DNA of 64,000 bases. Source: Trichaptum fuscoviolaceum. Its lineage: Eukaryota; Basidiomycota; Agaricomycetes; Hymenochaetales; Trichaptaceae. The stretch spans positions 2,356,001 through 2,420,000 of the forward strand of contig CAJSYZ010000004.1 of the NCBI GenBank assembly GCA_910574455.1, written 5' to 3'. A program made the translations under genes and the position numbers. Below are positions 20,975 to 32,306 of this stretch, one piece after another (position 1 is the stretch's first letter; each line of letters starts with the position of its first letter). The notes under the pieces are model-generated. The model was given only the letters and a program-made list of their open reading frames with translations. It made no database searches and was not told the DNA's origin.

Positions 20975-23449
20975 ATGTTCGTAGACTCAAAAGTATCAGT
21001 AGATATTACGCTGTTATCCCCAGAGGATGCCGATTTCGTAAAAAAGCTTCGCTTTGCCTTTGAAAGTCTAAACGAGCCTGAGAAGTCGGTCGTACCGTCT
21101 GCTACAAGATGGAAAACTGCACATTCTAAATTCACCCAGTTCGTTGAACCTCGTATTCTCCTGAGATTCTGTTATAAGTCAACTCATTTGAGTCGGTGCT
21201 GAAGAAAGATTCAGGAGCTAAATCAAGAGGTCTGTGAGAATTATCACATCCACAAAAGTCAATGACTCATGAAAGTGTATCTACTAGCTTCACGAACTTA
21301 AACTCCACTGCTCCCGCATCGGGGGAAATCAAGCGCTCGTCAATGAAGTACCGAAGATGCGGCTGAGTTTAACAAAACTCGGACGAAACTTAAACGACCT
21401 TCTAACATCCGGTCGGTTGTGCTTGGATGCGAGACGTAAAGTAGTGGCAACTGAAATAGCTCTCTCAAGCGGATGGGTCGACAATTCGGGCCGTAAAAGA
21501 CACGCTACAAAGTGTTTACGACAGTTCCCAGAGCCTGAACGACGACTTATCTCTCCTCAAGCGCGCGTTCTACTTTCGACAAATTCCGCGATGGAAAACT
21601 AAACTACTTGTGCGTTATGATGCTTTTTTTTACAGAAACTCTTCGATTACAGCACGATTAGGAAGGTTTGCAGATAATAGGTACCGTTATCTGTGGATTC
21701 TAGGGTCGTGTGGGAAGGTTTGACGAAGCTTTCGCATATTTAGGTCAAACTGAAAATCACGAAGAGATCCAAGAAATGCTATTTGTCGACTTCATTCCAA
21801 AGCAGCTGACCGCGATCGAAGCCGTAATATCTGAAGTTCGCTACTTTGCTACTGAAGGTTTGAATGTCACCCTTAATCCGCTTACACAAATAACAACCCT
21901 AATGCCCGCAAAGTTTTACAGTCTTTTGTATCAGAGGAAGAAGAACGAGATACAACACACTACTTGACATTGACTACGATTGCTACTTTTTTCTCGAGCG
22001 TGACAGCCACAACGCTCCAGTTCTCGCTCGTACAGACAGCTTCTCCCTTAGGAAATATTGTCAACCTTCTCTGGTTTTCATCTCTAGTCTTCAGCGTATC
22101 TTCTGGAATCAACAGTTTACTCAGTATGACATGGAGGAAATCTTCCATGTGAGTGAACCAGCTTCAGGGACTGAACATGTATCACTAACTACGTCCGGGA
22201 GCAGATATCTTATGTACAAGCCATCTAGTTTTATTCATATCTGGCTAGAGAAGGCACCGATGGTCTTCTTGGCAATTTCCGCCTTCATGTTCATTATTGG
22301 GTTGAATTTATTCCCTTACTCTTCCGAACAGGTGCGAATAAAATGCACCTTCACCTTCAATACGGTCATTGAACATCCTCTCCTTTTCAGACAAAATATC
22401 TTTCCATTACAACGAACCTGCTGACAATCCTTCATATCCTCGGTCTGCTTCTTGTCACCGCGTGGTACCTGATCAAACGGAAATGGAAAAGTGCCTTCAT
22501 TCTATCAACGCGTCGTAATTTGTTATGGTGAGACTTAACCTCATCTACGAGTATAATTGTTGACAATGCTTGTTAATCGTTCAAGGGCATTTCTCCGCGA
22601 TACTCGAGTGGTCGAGTTGAATGAAGAAATAGGAAAAGAGACTCATTTTCGAGCGAAGGAACTTGCCAATCTGCAGCCTCATCCTCTTGCGAAGCTGATT
22701 CGCCGAATCATCAGATCATGGAAAGGCACCGGACAAGTCATGTGTTTCCCTGAGGCAGAGATCGACGTGGAACGCGGTTCTTTTCACTTGATCGGGGACC
22801 TTGAACCCCCTCCGGATATACAGGTTGCAGATAAAGCCGATGAAGCACTGGAAAGCTACTTTCGCTCCCTAAAGAAGGTTTTCACTATCACTGATATATT
22901 CGAGGATGGTATTGCGTGGAGAATTGAGAGTTGGAATCTCGGGATGTAAGGAACAAATTTGCTTGATTAATAACCGATATTCACTGATATAATCACTGTC
23001 ATCGGAAAAGGTATAATATCATGAATATGGAGACAGAGCTTGCATTCATGTTATGGGGCTACCCCGAGCTCATGACTGAGTTCAAACAGAAAGTTCTTCC
23101 TGAACTCCATAATTTGCGCATGTTCCGGGAGCAAGAGGCATTGGACAAACAATTGACAAACCGCCCTTTTTCCCATGAAGAATTCTCGGAGTCATGGACA
23201 TCACCAATGCTGAGCATGGAGAGTCTCCGAGTAAAGGGTTCCAAATCCCAACGGCCACTTCACATGAGGGCTGCAAGGAAATTACCAAAGAGACGACCTG
23301 ATGTTGATGGGCAGATGAGTTTACCGCTCGCCATAGAAGAAGTGAGAAATGCTGGAGACAAGGAACGGGGAGATGTCTTACTATTACGACCTAGCAAGCT
23401 CCGAAACGAAAGGAAACTTGCGAGACTTGCTGAAGAGGGGAGCGGCTGA
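20975..23449 (+). pseudogene. Degraded multi-span membrane protein gene, family unknown
   Basis: Fragments in order: 20975..21202; 21710..21964 (RFDEAFAYLGQTENHEEIQE, then PAKFYSLLYQRKKNEIQ); 21964..22152 and 22131..22331 with hydrophobic spans; 22391..22531; 22590..22949; 23021..23449. Four likely membrane segments are visible: ATFFSSVTATTLQFSLVQ, NLLWFSSLVFSVSSGINSLL, APMVFLAISAFMFIIGLNLF and LLTILHILGLLLVTAWYLI. Between the soluble N-terminal part and the first span the frame changes by one base with no room for an intron (TGA at 21965), so at least one lesion is likely. Upstream exons are poorly preserved. It could still be a gene with unusual exons, but I read it as decayed. Confidence 0.5.
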
Positions 23450-23656
23450 GTAAGTTCTGCTACTCTTTAGCTTATTTCTCATCTCGTTGACCTTAACTCG
23501 AAGACGAAGAAAGTATATAATGCTATGTCTCGGAAGTTATTTATTCAATTTTGTCTTGTGTCTACATAGAGTGTTCGATTACTAGAACTGATTCCACTGA
23601 AATACAAAAAGTGTACAACGAATGACATTTACGCATAAGTAAATAAGAAAGATAAA

Positions 23657-23978
23657 CTTCTGATTCATTCGCTGATTACCATCTTCCGGTGAAATAACCG
23701 GAGAAGTAGGAAAAGCAGCGAAGAAAATAGAAGATCCCCCGACGACACAAGCCGGCAGTGCAGTAGCAAGGTCATCGCGTCGTCCGAGTTGCAAGCAGAG
23801 CTCAGACGATCAAGGGCGGCAAAAATTAGATAACCAAGAATGAGGGCGGTGCCCTCATAATAGTGGTTAAACTATTAAGAACAGATACTACACTTGATCT
23901 AAGCCAAAAGGCCAGAGTGGTAAGGAATCAATAAAGTAACCCGGCCGGCTTATATACCACGGACTGGTGCACGGACCA
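23657..23978 (-). repeat. Inverted duplicate of the U2 snRNA locus (partner 4470..4793)
   Basis: The block repeats 4470..4793 in reverse orientation. It includes the proximal promoter block, the TATA box, the whole U2 coding region and ~80 bases of 3' flank (through GGTAATCAGCGAATGAATCA). Homology stops outside these limits, so the duplication is roughly one gene long. Confidence 0.85.
23737..23921 (-). ncRNA. U2 spliceosomal snRNA, copy 2
   Basis: This is the reverse-strand copy of the U2 gene at 4527. It has the same GGCCTTTTGGCTTAGATCAA start, the GTAGTA branch-recognition sequence, stem IIb and the Sm site ATCTAATTTTTG. A TATA box (TATATAA) lies at 23950..23956 and the proximal block at 23963..23978. 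No lesion was seen in the conserved 5' half, so both copies could be active. Confidence 0.92.
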
Positions 23979-24151
23979 CCCAGCGCTTATTTCATCCGAT
24001 ACTTCCTTACTTAGTTACAACGAACACGTATAGTCCCATCTTGCCTTCAGACGTTGATGTGCTCGTCAAGGTCACCCCAGGAGCTTCCTCTTGTCAATCA
24101 CTCTTTGCTTTCATGTGTCCAATATAATAGCGCCAACCTCGTTATCTAAGG

Positions 24152-26360
24152 ATGGACTCCACGAGGATAGAGCGCGAAAACTATTTCCAGCGCCAATTTT
24201 CTACGATTGATATAGATGTAACTCTTCAGATATTAGATTTGATACAGGTGAAAGACATACTGTCGGTCAGGCAGGTGAGTCATCAGATGCTCGGTTTATA
24301 ATTGATAGATGATCCATAATACGGAATTCGCACATTAGTGCTCGAAACATTTCAACGCTGTTTCTCGCCTTCGGACTGTCTGGCACAACGCGTTTATAAG
24401 ACATATTCTAGAGCAGGATATACCTCTACCACGGACCTTGGACCCTCTCATACTTCACCATGGACGCGCTGTGGATAATCTTTCCGGCTTGAGCTCGGAA
24501 GCTCTTGAGACTATCGTTCTAGTTGCTCTGCGCTCGAGTGCGAACTGGAGGAAACCGATCCCGAAGCGCTCCTTGACCTCGTATGCAAGATCACAACTTG
24601 GAAGGGTTTTCTATCTCAAGTTCATTGACTTAAAGGCTCCATTTGATTATATGCGGCCGGATAACCTGTCGGACTTCGCTCAAGATACCGAGGGGAGATA
24701 TATTCTCTCTGCTGGATATAGCGAGGATAACGTCCTCCGTCTAGATGTGTGGGATCTGGAGTCGTCACTTGGCGAATCTCGAATGCGTTTAGTCGGAGAA
24801 TGGACGGAATCCGGGAGACTGTTTGGACTAGCTATTGATCATGGTTGTGACATATCGACGCTCGCTCCTGCTGAACAGGATCATGAGGTGGAAAGAGGTG
24901 CACTGATTGCATTCTCTGTTCGAACGAGCTCGGGGTAGGCTACCGTTCCGTGTTTATCAATCAGTCATCCTTCTAACAGGTCATGAATCGCAGTCTAGAC
25001 TATGCCTATACACTACGCATACTTCGCTTCTCTCCGCCTTCCCATTCAGATGATACCTCAGCTGGTGGTCTGACGCTCATAAAGTCAATTCCGGTCGCCA
25101 CCTCAGCTAGGGTCGAGTCCCTCTGTGACCGTAGGCTGGCGATAAGAATGAACGTTGACCACAACATTGGAGTCCTGAAAGTCATAGATTGGCTAGCATG
25201 CCCTTCGATAAGCGGTGCCCTCGAAGACCAGCCCACAATCATAGAACTGACGGCATCGCAGTATGGAATTGTGAGTAGCATTTAGTATTCACTCTGAAAC
25301 CAGATTACTAAAGAAGATATGTCAGGACCGAACTGTGCTTGAGGTGCTTTTCATTCATGATTGGGTGCTTGTCTTCCGTGAATCTGTGGTCGAGTTCTAT
25401 TTCTTACCTTCGTGGTTTATATCAGCTCGAGCTTCAGTAACTAGGCCTAACTCTCTACAGCCGGTATATCTACACAAGTGGGCGTGGAACCTGAACTCTC
25501 TTTCTGTGTCGCATCGGGTTTCGTGGATACATGACCGCAGAGCATCAAACTGTGCGACTTGTGCCTATCGAGGTACCGTACGGCTTGACGGAAACTCAAA
25601 TCAATGTACGTTGGTGTGCAAGTGTCGCTATCGTCCCTTATCTATTGCTATCCGTTTCGATAGCTACTTTCCGTGGCCAGTCAATCTCATGCATCACTAC
25701 GTCCTCCCTACGCAGATGTTCTACGACCCAGTCTCGCTCGCCAAACAATTACTAGCGGAGGGGGACGCCGCCGATGCTTTAGAATCGAACCCGACGTTTG
25801 AAGTGAAGGAAGACCTTTCACAAGCTCACATCAGCCCTTATGTCCTCCCCCCGCTTCTTGAACATACAATTCCGTCCGCCGTTCGGCTCTTCGCACGTTC
25901 AGATCTTTTCATGTGCCGGTACGGGTCGCTTATCTGGCTGGACAGCGAAGCGGACTACTCCCCACAAAGCAGCATCTCCCTCCGGCTCGTCAATTCAGAG
26001 GGGCACCATCTCACGTCTCAGCCCACTCCTCACGCGAACGAGGAAGACACAGAAGAACTTGAAAGTGGCTCGTCAGGCGGCGTGTATGCGGATGGGACGG
26101 GGGAACGCATTGCCGGAAGGCATTTGGACATAGCTGGGTCTATGAGCGCCCTGACAAACGATACGTCACACATGGAAACTGCTGTTTCCCGAGCTCTAGA
26201 AAACACGATAGGGCAGAGCTACGGAGGCTCGAGGACCGTCACGACGCTGTTCGGGGCTCGGCAGTGGGAGGGATGGTACTCGATCGCTGCTAATGAACGA
26301 GCAGGTCGCATTGTTGTTGGTGATAAGGAGGGTGGCATCGAAGTATGGGACTACTTCTGA
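24152..26360 (+). CDS. F-box protein with C-terminal beta-propeller-like region
   Basis: This is a probable substrate adaptor of an SCF ubiquitin ligase. Model: exons 24152..24274, 24339..24934, 24994..25270, 25326..26360, in frame, 676 residues. The F-box spans about residues 17-55 (VTLQILDLIQVKDILSVRQ then CSKHFNAVSRLRTVWHN), split by the first intron. The remainder resembles WD-like blades: GRYILSAGYSEDNVLRLDVW, RFDSYFPWPVNLMHHYVLP and, at the end, GRIVVGDKEGGIEVWDYF. A poorly conserved stretch at 25540..25640 may hide another small intron; the frame is open either way. An acidic Ser-rich insertion follows (NEEDTEELESGSSGG). The target is unknown. Confidence 0.8.
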
Positions 26361-27222
26361 GTGTGGAACGTAAGGATTAGCGGAGCGACTCCGCAGAGTT
26401 ACGAAGAGGGGAGACGCGCGCGTACCTTGGTGTAGTGGCTTTCTCGTGACCGGTGGGACACGGCTTCTATGGAGTGTCCCCATTGCCCCTCGACAACCCC
26501 AAGTCATTCCGGGATATTCGTGCATGTGAGCGTCGCCCTGGAGTGGCTTCGTCCAAACACCCTGCCGGTCCAACTTTTAACTACAGCTTCCTTAGCGGGA
26601 GTGTTCTGTCAAGACATCTACTACTACTACAGCGTGGGGGAGCAACAAGGGGGGAGTCTGCGATGAATCTTGCACGAATCGAATGTGAAGTTTATCGGTA
26701 ACAATGAATTTTATGTATGAATTGGCACTACAGGGATACTTGTTATAAGGTCATAAGCACAATGGTACGAGGATCAGAAGGCCACAGCATGCGAGGCAAG
26801 AGAGCAATATAGGCAGCAGAAGACAGGATGCGAAAGAGTTGATACAATGAAAAGCTTTTATTGCTACAGTGCTATTGATAAGCGGAGAGCTTTGGTATTC
26901 AGCGAAAAGTTTAGGTGAAGAAAGCCGGATTCGATGGGCGCGCCACGCAAGTCTTTGGTGAGTTAATAAAAAAGTTGAGTACCAGAACGACTGCCTCTGT
27001 GGGTCAGTCGCTTTTCTAATTACTTGAGCTGAAGAAAGTAGTATTTGGGTATTAATTCAACCTAGAAACAGGATTGGAAGGAGCTGAACCATGATTTGAA
27101 GCGGCAGAGGAGACAATTGAAGCATCATTGTGAGCAGAGACAGCGCAGAGCTTAGACAGTGAGAGAGAAATCGCCAAGAAAATGTGGGTAGAAACAGCGT
27201 GCTTGCATGTTGTTTGAACTTC
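26361..27222. other. Intergenic region downstream of the F-box gene
   Basis: I see no supported gene. A short frame at 26453..26701 follows the F-box stop without family resemblance. No RT or recombinase remains are visible next to the Gag-like gene that follows. Confidence 0.35.
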
Positions 27223-28802
27223 TTATAGACGAGCAAGTCGGCAGATACGAGCGTGGTGGCCAGATTGCCCACAGAGTGAACAGGCATGTATACGGTTACA
27301 TCCCGTACGCTCCCTTTTGCAGGCGGCTGTATTTCCATTCCAGTTGAAGCAGAATTGTCGACCATCGGGACGAACCCAATCGTTATTGTTGTTTTGGTGA
27401 AGAGAATGGTTCGCGGGCATGCGACAGTCTCGCGATGGGTGGCCTGTGTTTCCACATAGAACACAAAACATTGGAGAGTATCGGGACTGGCTAGAGTACG
27501 GATGAAAGTGATGTCGACCAGGCGAGGAATTCTGTATCGAGTCATTCTGGTCGTCGTCGTCTTCGTACCTGCCCCGAGATCGGCGGTTATCATCATTGTT
27601 ACGCGATGCAGCAATGCTGATTATGAACCGACGTGTTTCTGCTTTTAAGATATTCTCCTGGAAAACGTCAGGAAAGACTCCATGCGACGAGAAGAGCTCG
27701 CGCATTCGAATATCGTATGCCAAGTACGCTGGCCACCATTCTTGGATATCAGGGTCCGCGCAAAGCCTATTAAAATGCGTGCGGAAAGCTGCAGAGATTT
27801 CAGCATAGTCGGGTCCTGGATAGAAGTCACTGATGAGCTGTAAGAAACGAGGATAGGTTTGAACCCAGTCTTTATATTCCATCGAACTTTCACTTAAGGA
27901 AGTGAGTGGCTCAATAAACGAGCCCAAGCTGTCGTCAGGATCCACTGATACCCTGAGAGATTGCTCATGTCCCTGGACCACTACGAAATGGCCGTTGTCA
28001 TCCTTAGAGAGGTAGTCCAGTGGAATGTGATGTGGCCAGCCCTCGCGCATCTGGCGTGTCACATTTGCGGGCAGCGACATAACTGTGTGTTCGAAGAGAC
28101 CATTGTGGTCAAGATCTTTCTGATGAATGCGAGCTCGAACTAAATTAGGCATGTTGGGAATAGCGATGGCGACACGAATTGCTGACGTCGTAGCTTGAGG
28201 CCGTGTATTACCTTCGTTGACTAGCTCATCATCTATCAGCGATTTATTCTTTGGGAAGAATGTATAAGCTTGAAAGAAGGTATGACGAGTCGATGATCTA
28301 CAGGAAAGCATGTGTAGGAAGTATTCATCAGAAACGGTGGGAACATGGGGGAGGGGCATAATGGATGTGCAGTGGGTGGCACAGGACATATGTACATAAG
28401 TACATGTACATTGTGCACCGTAGACAAGAAGAATAATTGTCGCAAGGCTTTCAGATTGAGGGAATGGTGTTAAAGGCATCTAAGGGAGGTAGATAGCCAA
28501 CGCGAAGCACAAGATGGGGCCGCGTGCCACGGTGTAGACAATATACTGCAAACACAATGCTCACATTCGTTGCGGTTCGCGCGTATCTGGCGAGTATCGT
28601 CGTATGCTTCACGCTTTACTTGATGTACAGCACTTCTCAGAGCTCTGTCGCCGTCCTGCTCCACCAGCTGATGGGGAACTAGGGAAGTGCACGATGGTGG
28701 CTTGGCCTTCGAGTCTTCTTCCGAGTCCAAAACTTGAGCTTGCTCACGAGCAGAAACAAGTTGCGCTGCTCGATGGCGTACTGTATTCCTTGTTGCAGGC
28801 AT
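27223..28802 (-). CDS. Stand-alone Gag-like zinc-knuckle protein
   Basis: The main open frame is 27223..28479. A likely first exon begins with an ATG at 28802 (MPATRNTVRHRAAQLVSARE) and joins through an intron whose limits I could not fix. The C-terminus has the same cysteine layout as the Gag of the DIRS-type element at 11587: FCVLCGNTGHPSRDC, then QFCFNWNGNTAACKRERTGC, then HACSLCGQSGHHARIC. The middle domain (YKDWVQTYPRFLQLISDFYP) also corresponds. No reverse transcriptase, recombinase or split repeats lie nearby, so it is either a remnant of an older element or a captured host gene. The frame over ~410 codons is intact. Confidence 0.7.
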
Positions 28803-29964
28803 TGAATCGCAAGTTAGACTCGTTGCGTAGCGTGATGAGTGGTGATGGAATCTGGATAATGATAACACGATCAACGCAACTATAGGCCCGTCCTTAACGT
28901 GACACGCCTGCGCGTCGGATCACGCCGGGCACGTGATAGTGTTACTCCGGCTCAGTCTGAGTGTCACGGCTTAAGTTCAAGTGTTACACCGGCGACGGCC
29001 GAGTCCATCCGAGCTACGAACACTGTAATGCCTCGATTGTCTTAAATATTGTAGCTTCGAGCCTTCGAAAGGTTCGAACTGCCGGAAGACAATGACGCAG
29101 GCCCGCAGCTGTGCTCACTGCTCAACACGACCCCCTCGAACAGCAGTCGAGAAGCAAGCACTGTTCCTTCGGAGACTCTTCTGTGGCGATGATGGTTGAA
29201 TACGCGTACGAATATCGTCGATCTCTCGGCCAATTCGGTAAGCATATACGTGATATCGCTGCTCTGCTCATGGTACTAAACCAAAGTCGTTACGCGCTGC
29301 GGCCAGCGAAGTATATAGTATGTCTGAAGGAGGTTCCTCCATGGTGCATCTTTGTGACAACTGGTATTTTGTGTCTGTGATGGAGGACGGAAAGAGCTCA
29401 AAGTGAACTGATTGGCAGTCCATCATTAGATGAGTCATGGGCACAGCGACATAAACGACCGTGCACTGGCATAGCGCAGCATGCTCATATATATAAATGT
29501 CGCGTTGACTTTGCATTCCAGGCTCTGGCCTCCTGTTCAGCTGGTTCGGACCCGAAGAAATCATTAACGTCCAAGACGACTCAATTGGCAGGCTACCACC
29601 AAACAAGATCGATCTGGAAGTCATTTTCTTTCCGATCATCACCTCTATTGTGAGTGTACGAGTCATATCTTCGCGTACTATCGGAAACAAAGAGCTTCCA
29701 ACAGTGATTACGTCCGACGGCGAAAAGGACATCTCGGTCTGAACAGTCTACTATGGAAAGCGTTTCGTTGTGTCTCATGAAACGTAACAAACCGCACTGA
29801 TTCCCACCGAACATGTTCTTCCTGTTGACGAAGGTGTCTGACTGACTCACAGAGGAGTCCCATTGTGTCTAACAGAGATGGCTGGTCTGCATGTATAAAA
29901 ACAGACGACATCGCAGTCGAACCCAAGCCAGCTCCAAGCTGACAACACAACACATCCTTACTTG
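28803..29964. other. Intergenic region; promoter of 2OG-Fe(II) oxygenase copy 1
   Basis: There is no gene. The part from about 29620 to 29964 is shared, inverted, with the upstream regions of the two other short 2OG-Fe(II) oxygenase genes (49950..50280 and 56580..56940), for example TCACAATGGAGG-type and CGAGATGTCCTTT-type blocks. The duplications therefore carried their promoters. Confidence 0.5.
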
Positions 29965-31485
29965 ATGTCGAACCCGGCTGCATCAGACTCAGAGGGAGAT
30001 GATTTCTCCGACTCTAAGTCAGAGGTACCGCCAGACTTCGACGAAAGATTCTATTCCAAAACCGATAGGTCATACCGCAAAATCGACAAGACGCCTCTCG
30101 CCCCTCAACTACAGCCGCTCCGTGATGCTCTTGACGACAAGAAGCCTCCGTACTGCGCCGGAGTACTGCCTGCTCATGATGAGGACCTTATACTGTACTA
30201 TGGGAAAGGTGATCACGACTGCAGGTGAGCTATCCTTCTGTCTCTTCAATTTCGAGTTCGCCGTGCTAAAAACAACGCGTAGCCGCATAGATTTTCTTCA
30301 CGCTTCCGAGGACAAGCTTCAGCATTTGTCTTCGACCTGCGATCCTGCGACCTTCGGATTAGATCAAGAGGATGTGTATGACGAGACATACCGAAAGGCG
30401 GGAAAGCTCGACTCTGCGTATTTCTCAACAAAGCTCGATGTTATCACATCTGGACTGATGGACGCAGTTCGATTTGACTTGCTTCCAGGGCACCAAAGCC
30501 AGCGTCAAATCAGAGCCCAGCTCTACAAGCTCAATGTCTATGGTACGTCTTGAACTCGACTTACATAGCTTAAACTCGATGAGTTCTTATACCATGTTCG
30601 CATGCAGGAGAATCGTCCTTTTTCAAGGCGCACAAGGATACGCCCCGTGGGCCAACGATGTTCGGCTCCCTCGTCGTGATCCTTCCCGCCCCGCACGAAG
30701 GAGGTGCACTTTTGCTGCGCCACGGCGGTGCCGAATGGAACTTCGACTCCGCCCAGGCGGTCTCCAAGCACTCGACGGAGAACCCTCTTTTCGCATATGC
30801 CGCGTTCTTCAGCGATGTCGAGCACGAGGTCGCGACCGTCTCCGCCGGCCATCGCGTGACGATCACATACAACCTGTACTTCGACGACGAAGAGAATGCT
30901 ACAGAAGTCCGTACGGTCAAAAGCTTCCCCCCCATCGAGTCTTCCCTCTCTTCGTCTATCAAAACGCTGTTGGAAGATACGTCGTTTCTCCCGAACGGAG
31001 GCTACATTGGCTTCGGCTTGCATCACGAATACCCGACGGAGACCCAACCAGCTAGGACTATGACATTAAATCATCTGAAGAAGAGCCTGAAGGGTTCAGA
31101 CGCCGTCATTCTGAAGGTCTGCCAAGAGCTGAGTCTGGACGTGCAAGTCCGGATGTTCTACAAACATGAGGACATCGGGCTCCTTCTCGACCACGAGCCG
31201 AAGCTCCATGACGTGGTATGCGACGAGGAAGCACTTTGGTCTCATCTGAAGCGGTATGAGAAGGCGAAGGTCGTGGAGCGCGATCCGGGCGGGTACTACT
31301 ACGGCAAGGAAGCTCCCATCGACATGGAGGTGCTTTGGGCCACGAAGCGGACACCTTTCAACCAGATCAAGTCCACATACGGTGCGTACGGAAATGAAGT
31401 ATCGACCGATTACGTGTACGGCAAATTCTGCATCACAGTGCACGTTGGCCCTGTAGGAAGTAGATCAACAGTTTCAGGAGCTTAA
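29965..31485 (+). CDS. 2-oxoglutarate/Fe(II)-dependent oxygenase, short type, copy 1
   Basis: This is a prolyl-4-hydroxylase-like dioxygenase of unknown substrate. Exons 29965..30224, 30283..30542, 30608..31485 give 465 residues. The N-terminal ~85 residues are Ser/Asp-rich. The double-stranded beta-helix core begins at LYKLNVYGESSFFKAHKDTP, where HKD is the iron-binding H-x-D. FGSLVVILPAPHEGGALLLR follows. The second iron ligand is the His of SDVEHEVATV, and ten residues on AGHRVTITYNLYF holds the Arg that binds 2-oxoglutarate. All ligands are present. Copies 2 and 3 have the same exon plan. A small companion gene follows 360 bases downstream. Confidence 0.9.
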
Positions 31486-31845
31486 AATGCTGAATGAGAA
31501 GGTCGCGATTCGCGATGCTTGCTCGTTGTATCCATTGATAAAACATAATTTGATTAGATTGTTAACTGATAATTCCCTCGCGTCTATCATTCCAATTCCA
31601 TACGTTTTCTCTCCGTATACTTGACTACTCCACCCGTACGGTTCGCCCTTACAGCGGATTTGATAAACGAATGGCCATGGTCCATTCAAGTTGGCACCCG
31701 CTCTCCTGGACATAGAGTGAACCTTAATGACCGTGTCGTGCACGTTGTTGCGCACGATCTATACGTACTAAGTAATTATGCGTCCGAGTCTTCAGCATAT
31801 AAAGTGTGTAAGTACGAGTCCTCCTTCCACACATCATCTCGTGCC
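31486..31845. other. Spacer and promoter of the companion gene, copy 1
   Basis: No gene. The stretch 31621..31800 is repeated, inverted, at about 54485..54680 upstream of companion copy 2. It contains a TATA-like CATATAAAG at about 31796, some 50 bases before the ATG. Confidence 0.5.
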
Positions 31846-32306
31846 ATGTCAAGTCCATCCACATACGTCGGAAAGCCAGAACAGGAGCTGGAAAAAGCAA
31901 AATACCTCAGAGTCCTGCTCCCGTCCTCCGACGTAAATGGCTCAACATTCCACCAAGAACTCGACGGAAGACTTCAAGAAGTCCTCCAGACCGATGAAGC
32001 CAAGGAATCGCTAATGACCCGGAGCCCAAAGACAACAGAGGACTACCTCGCCATCGTCGAGTTTGCATCCGCATGACCCCCCAGATTCGACGGAGGAGCG
32101 ACGAGAGGGTGACGCAATTCATGGAAGCCGTGAGGCGGGATTATCTCGAGGCTGGCGAAGAAGTCTGGGCGGAGTTTAAAAGGCTTGTGGACATCTGCGC
32201 TGAGCACCGCAAGTTCTTGGCCATTCGGAACCTAGGTACAGATTGCAACTCTCAGCACCAGACGCATGGCTTGAACTTCGCACTAATATGTATGTATTCA
32301 TCCTAA
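31846..32306 (+). pseudogene. Small companion gene, copy 1, broken by a 1-base deletion
   Basis: The frame starts MSSPSTYVGKPEQELEKAKY and runs to about 32062, where it shifts and stops at 32076. The homologous continuation (TPQIRRRSDERVTQFMEAV, then DYLEAGEEVWAEFKRLVDIC) lies in the next frame. Comparison with copy 2 shows 11 bases here against 12 there just before ATCCGCATG, so one base is missing. The protein would be ~150-190 residues, helical and charged, without signal peptide or membrane span. I do not recognise the family. It sits directly behind a 2OG-Fe(II) oxygenase in both places. Confidence 0.65.
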
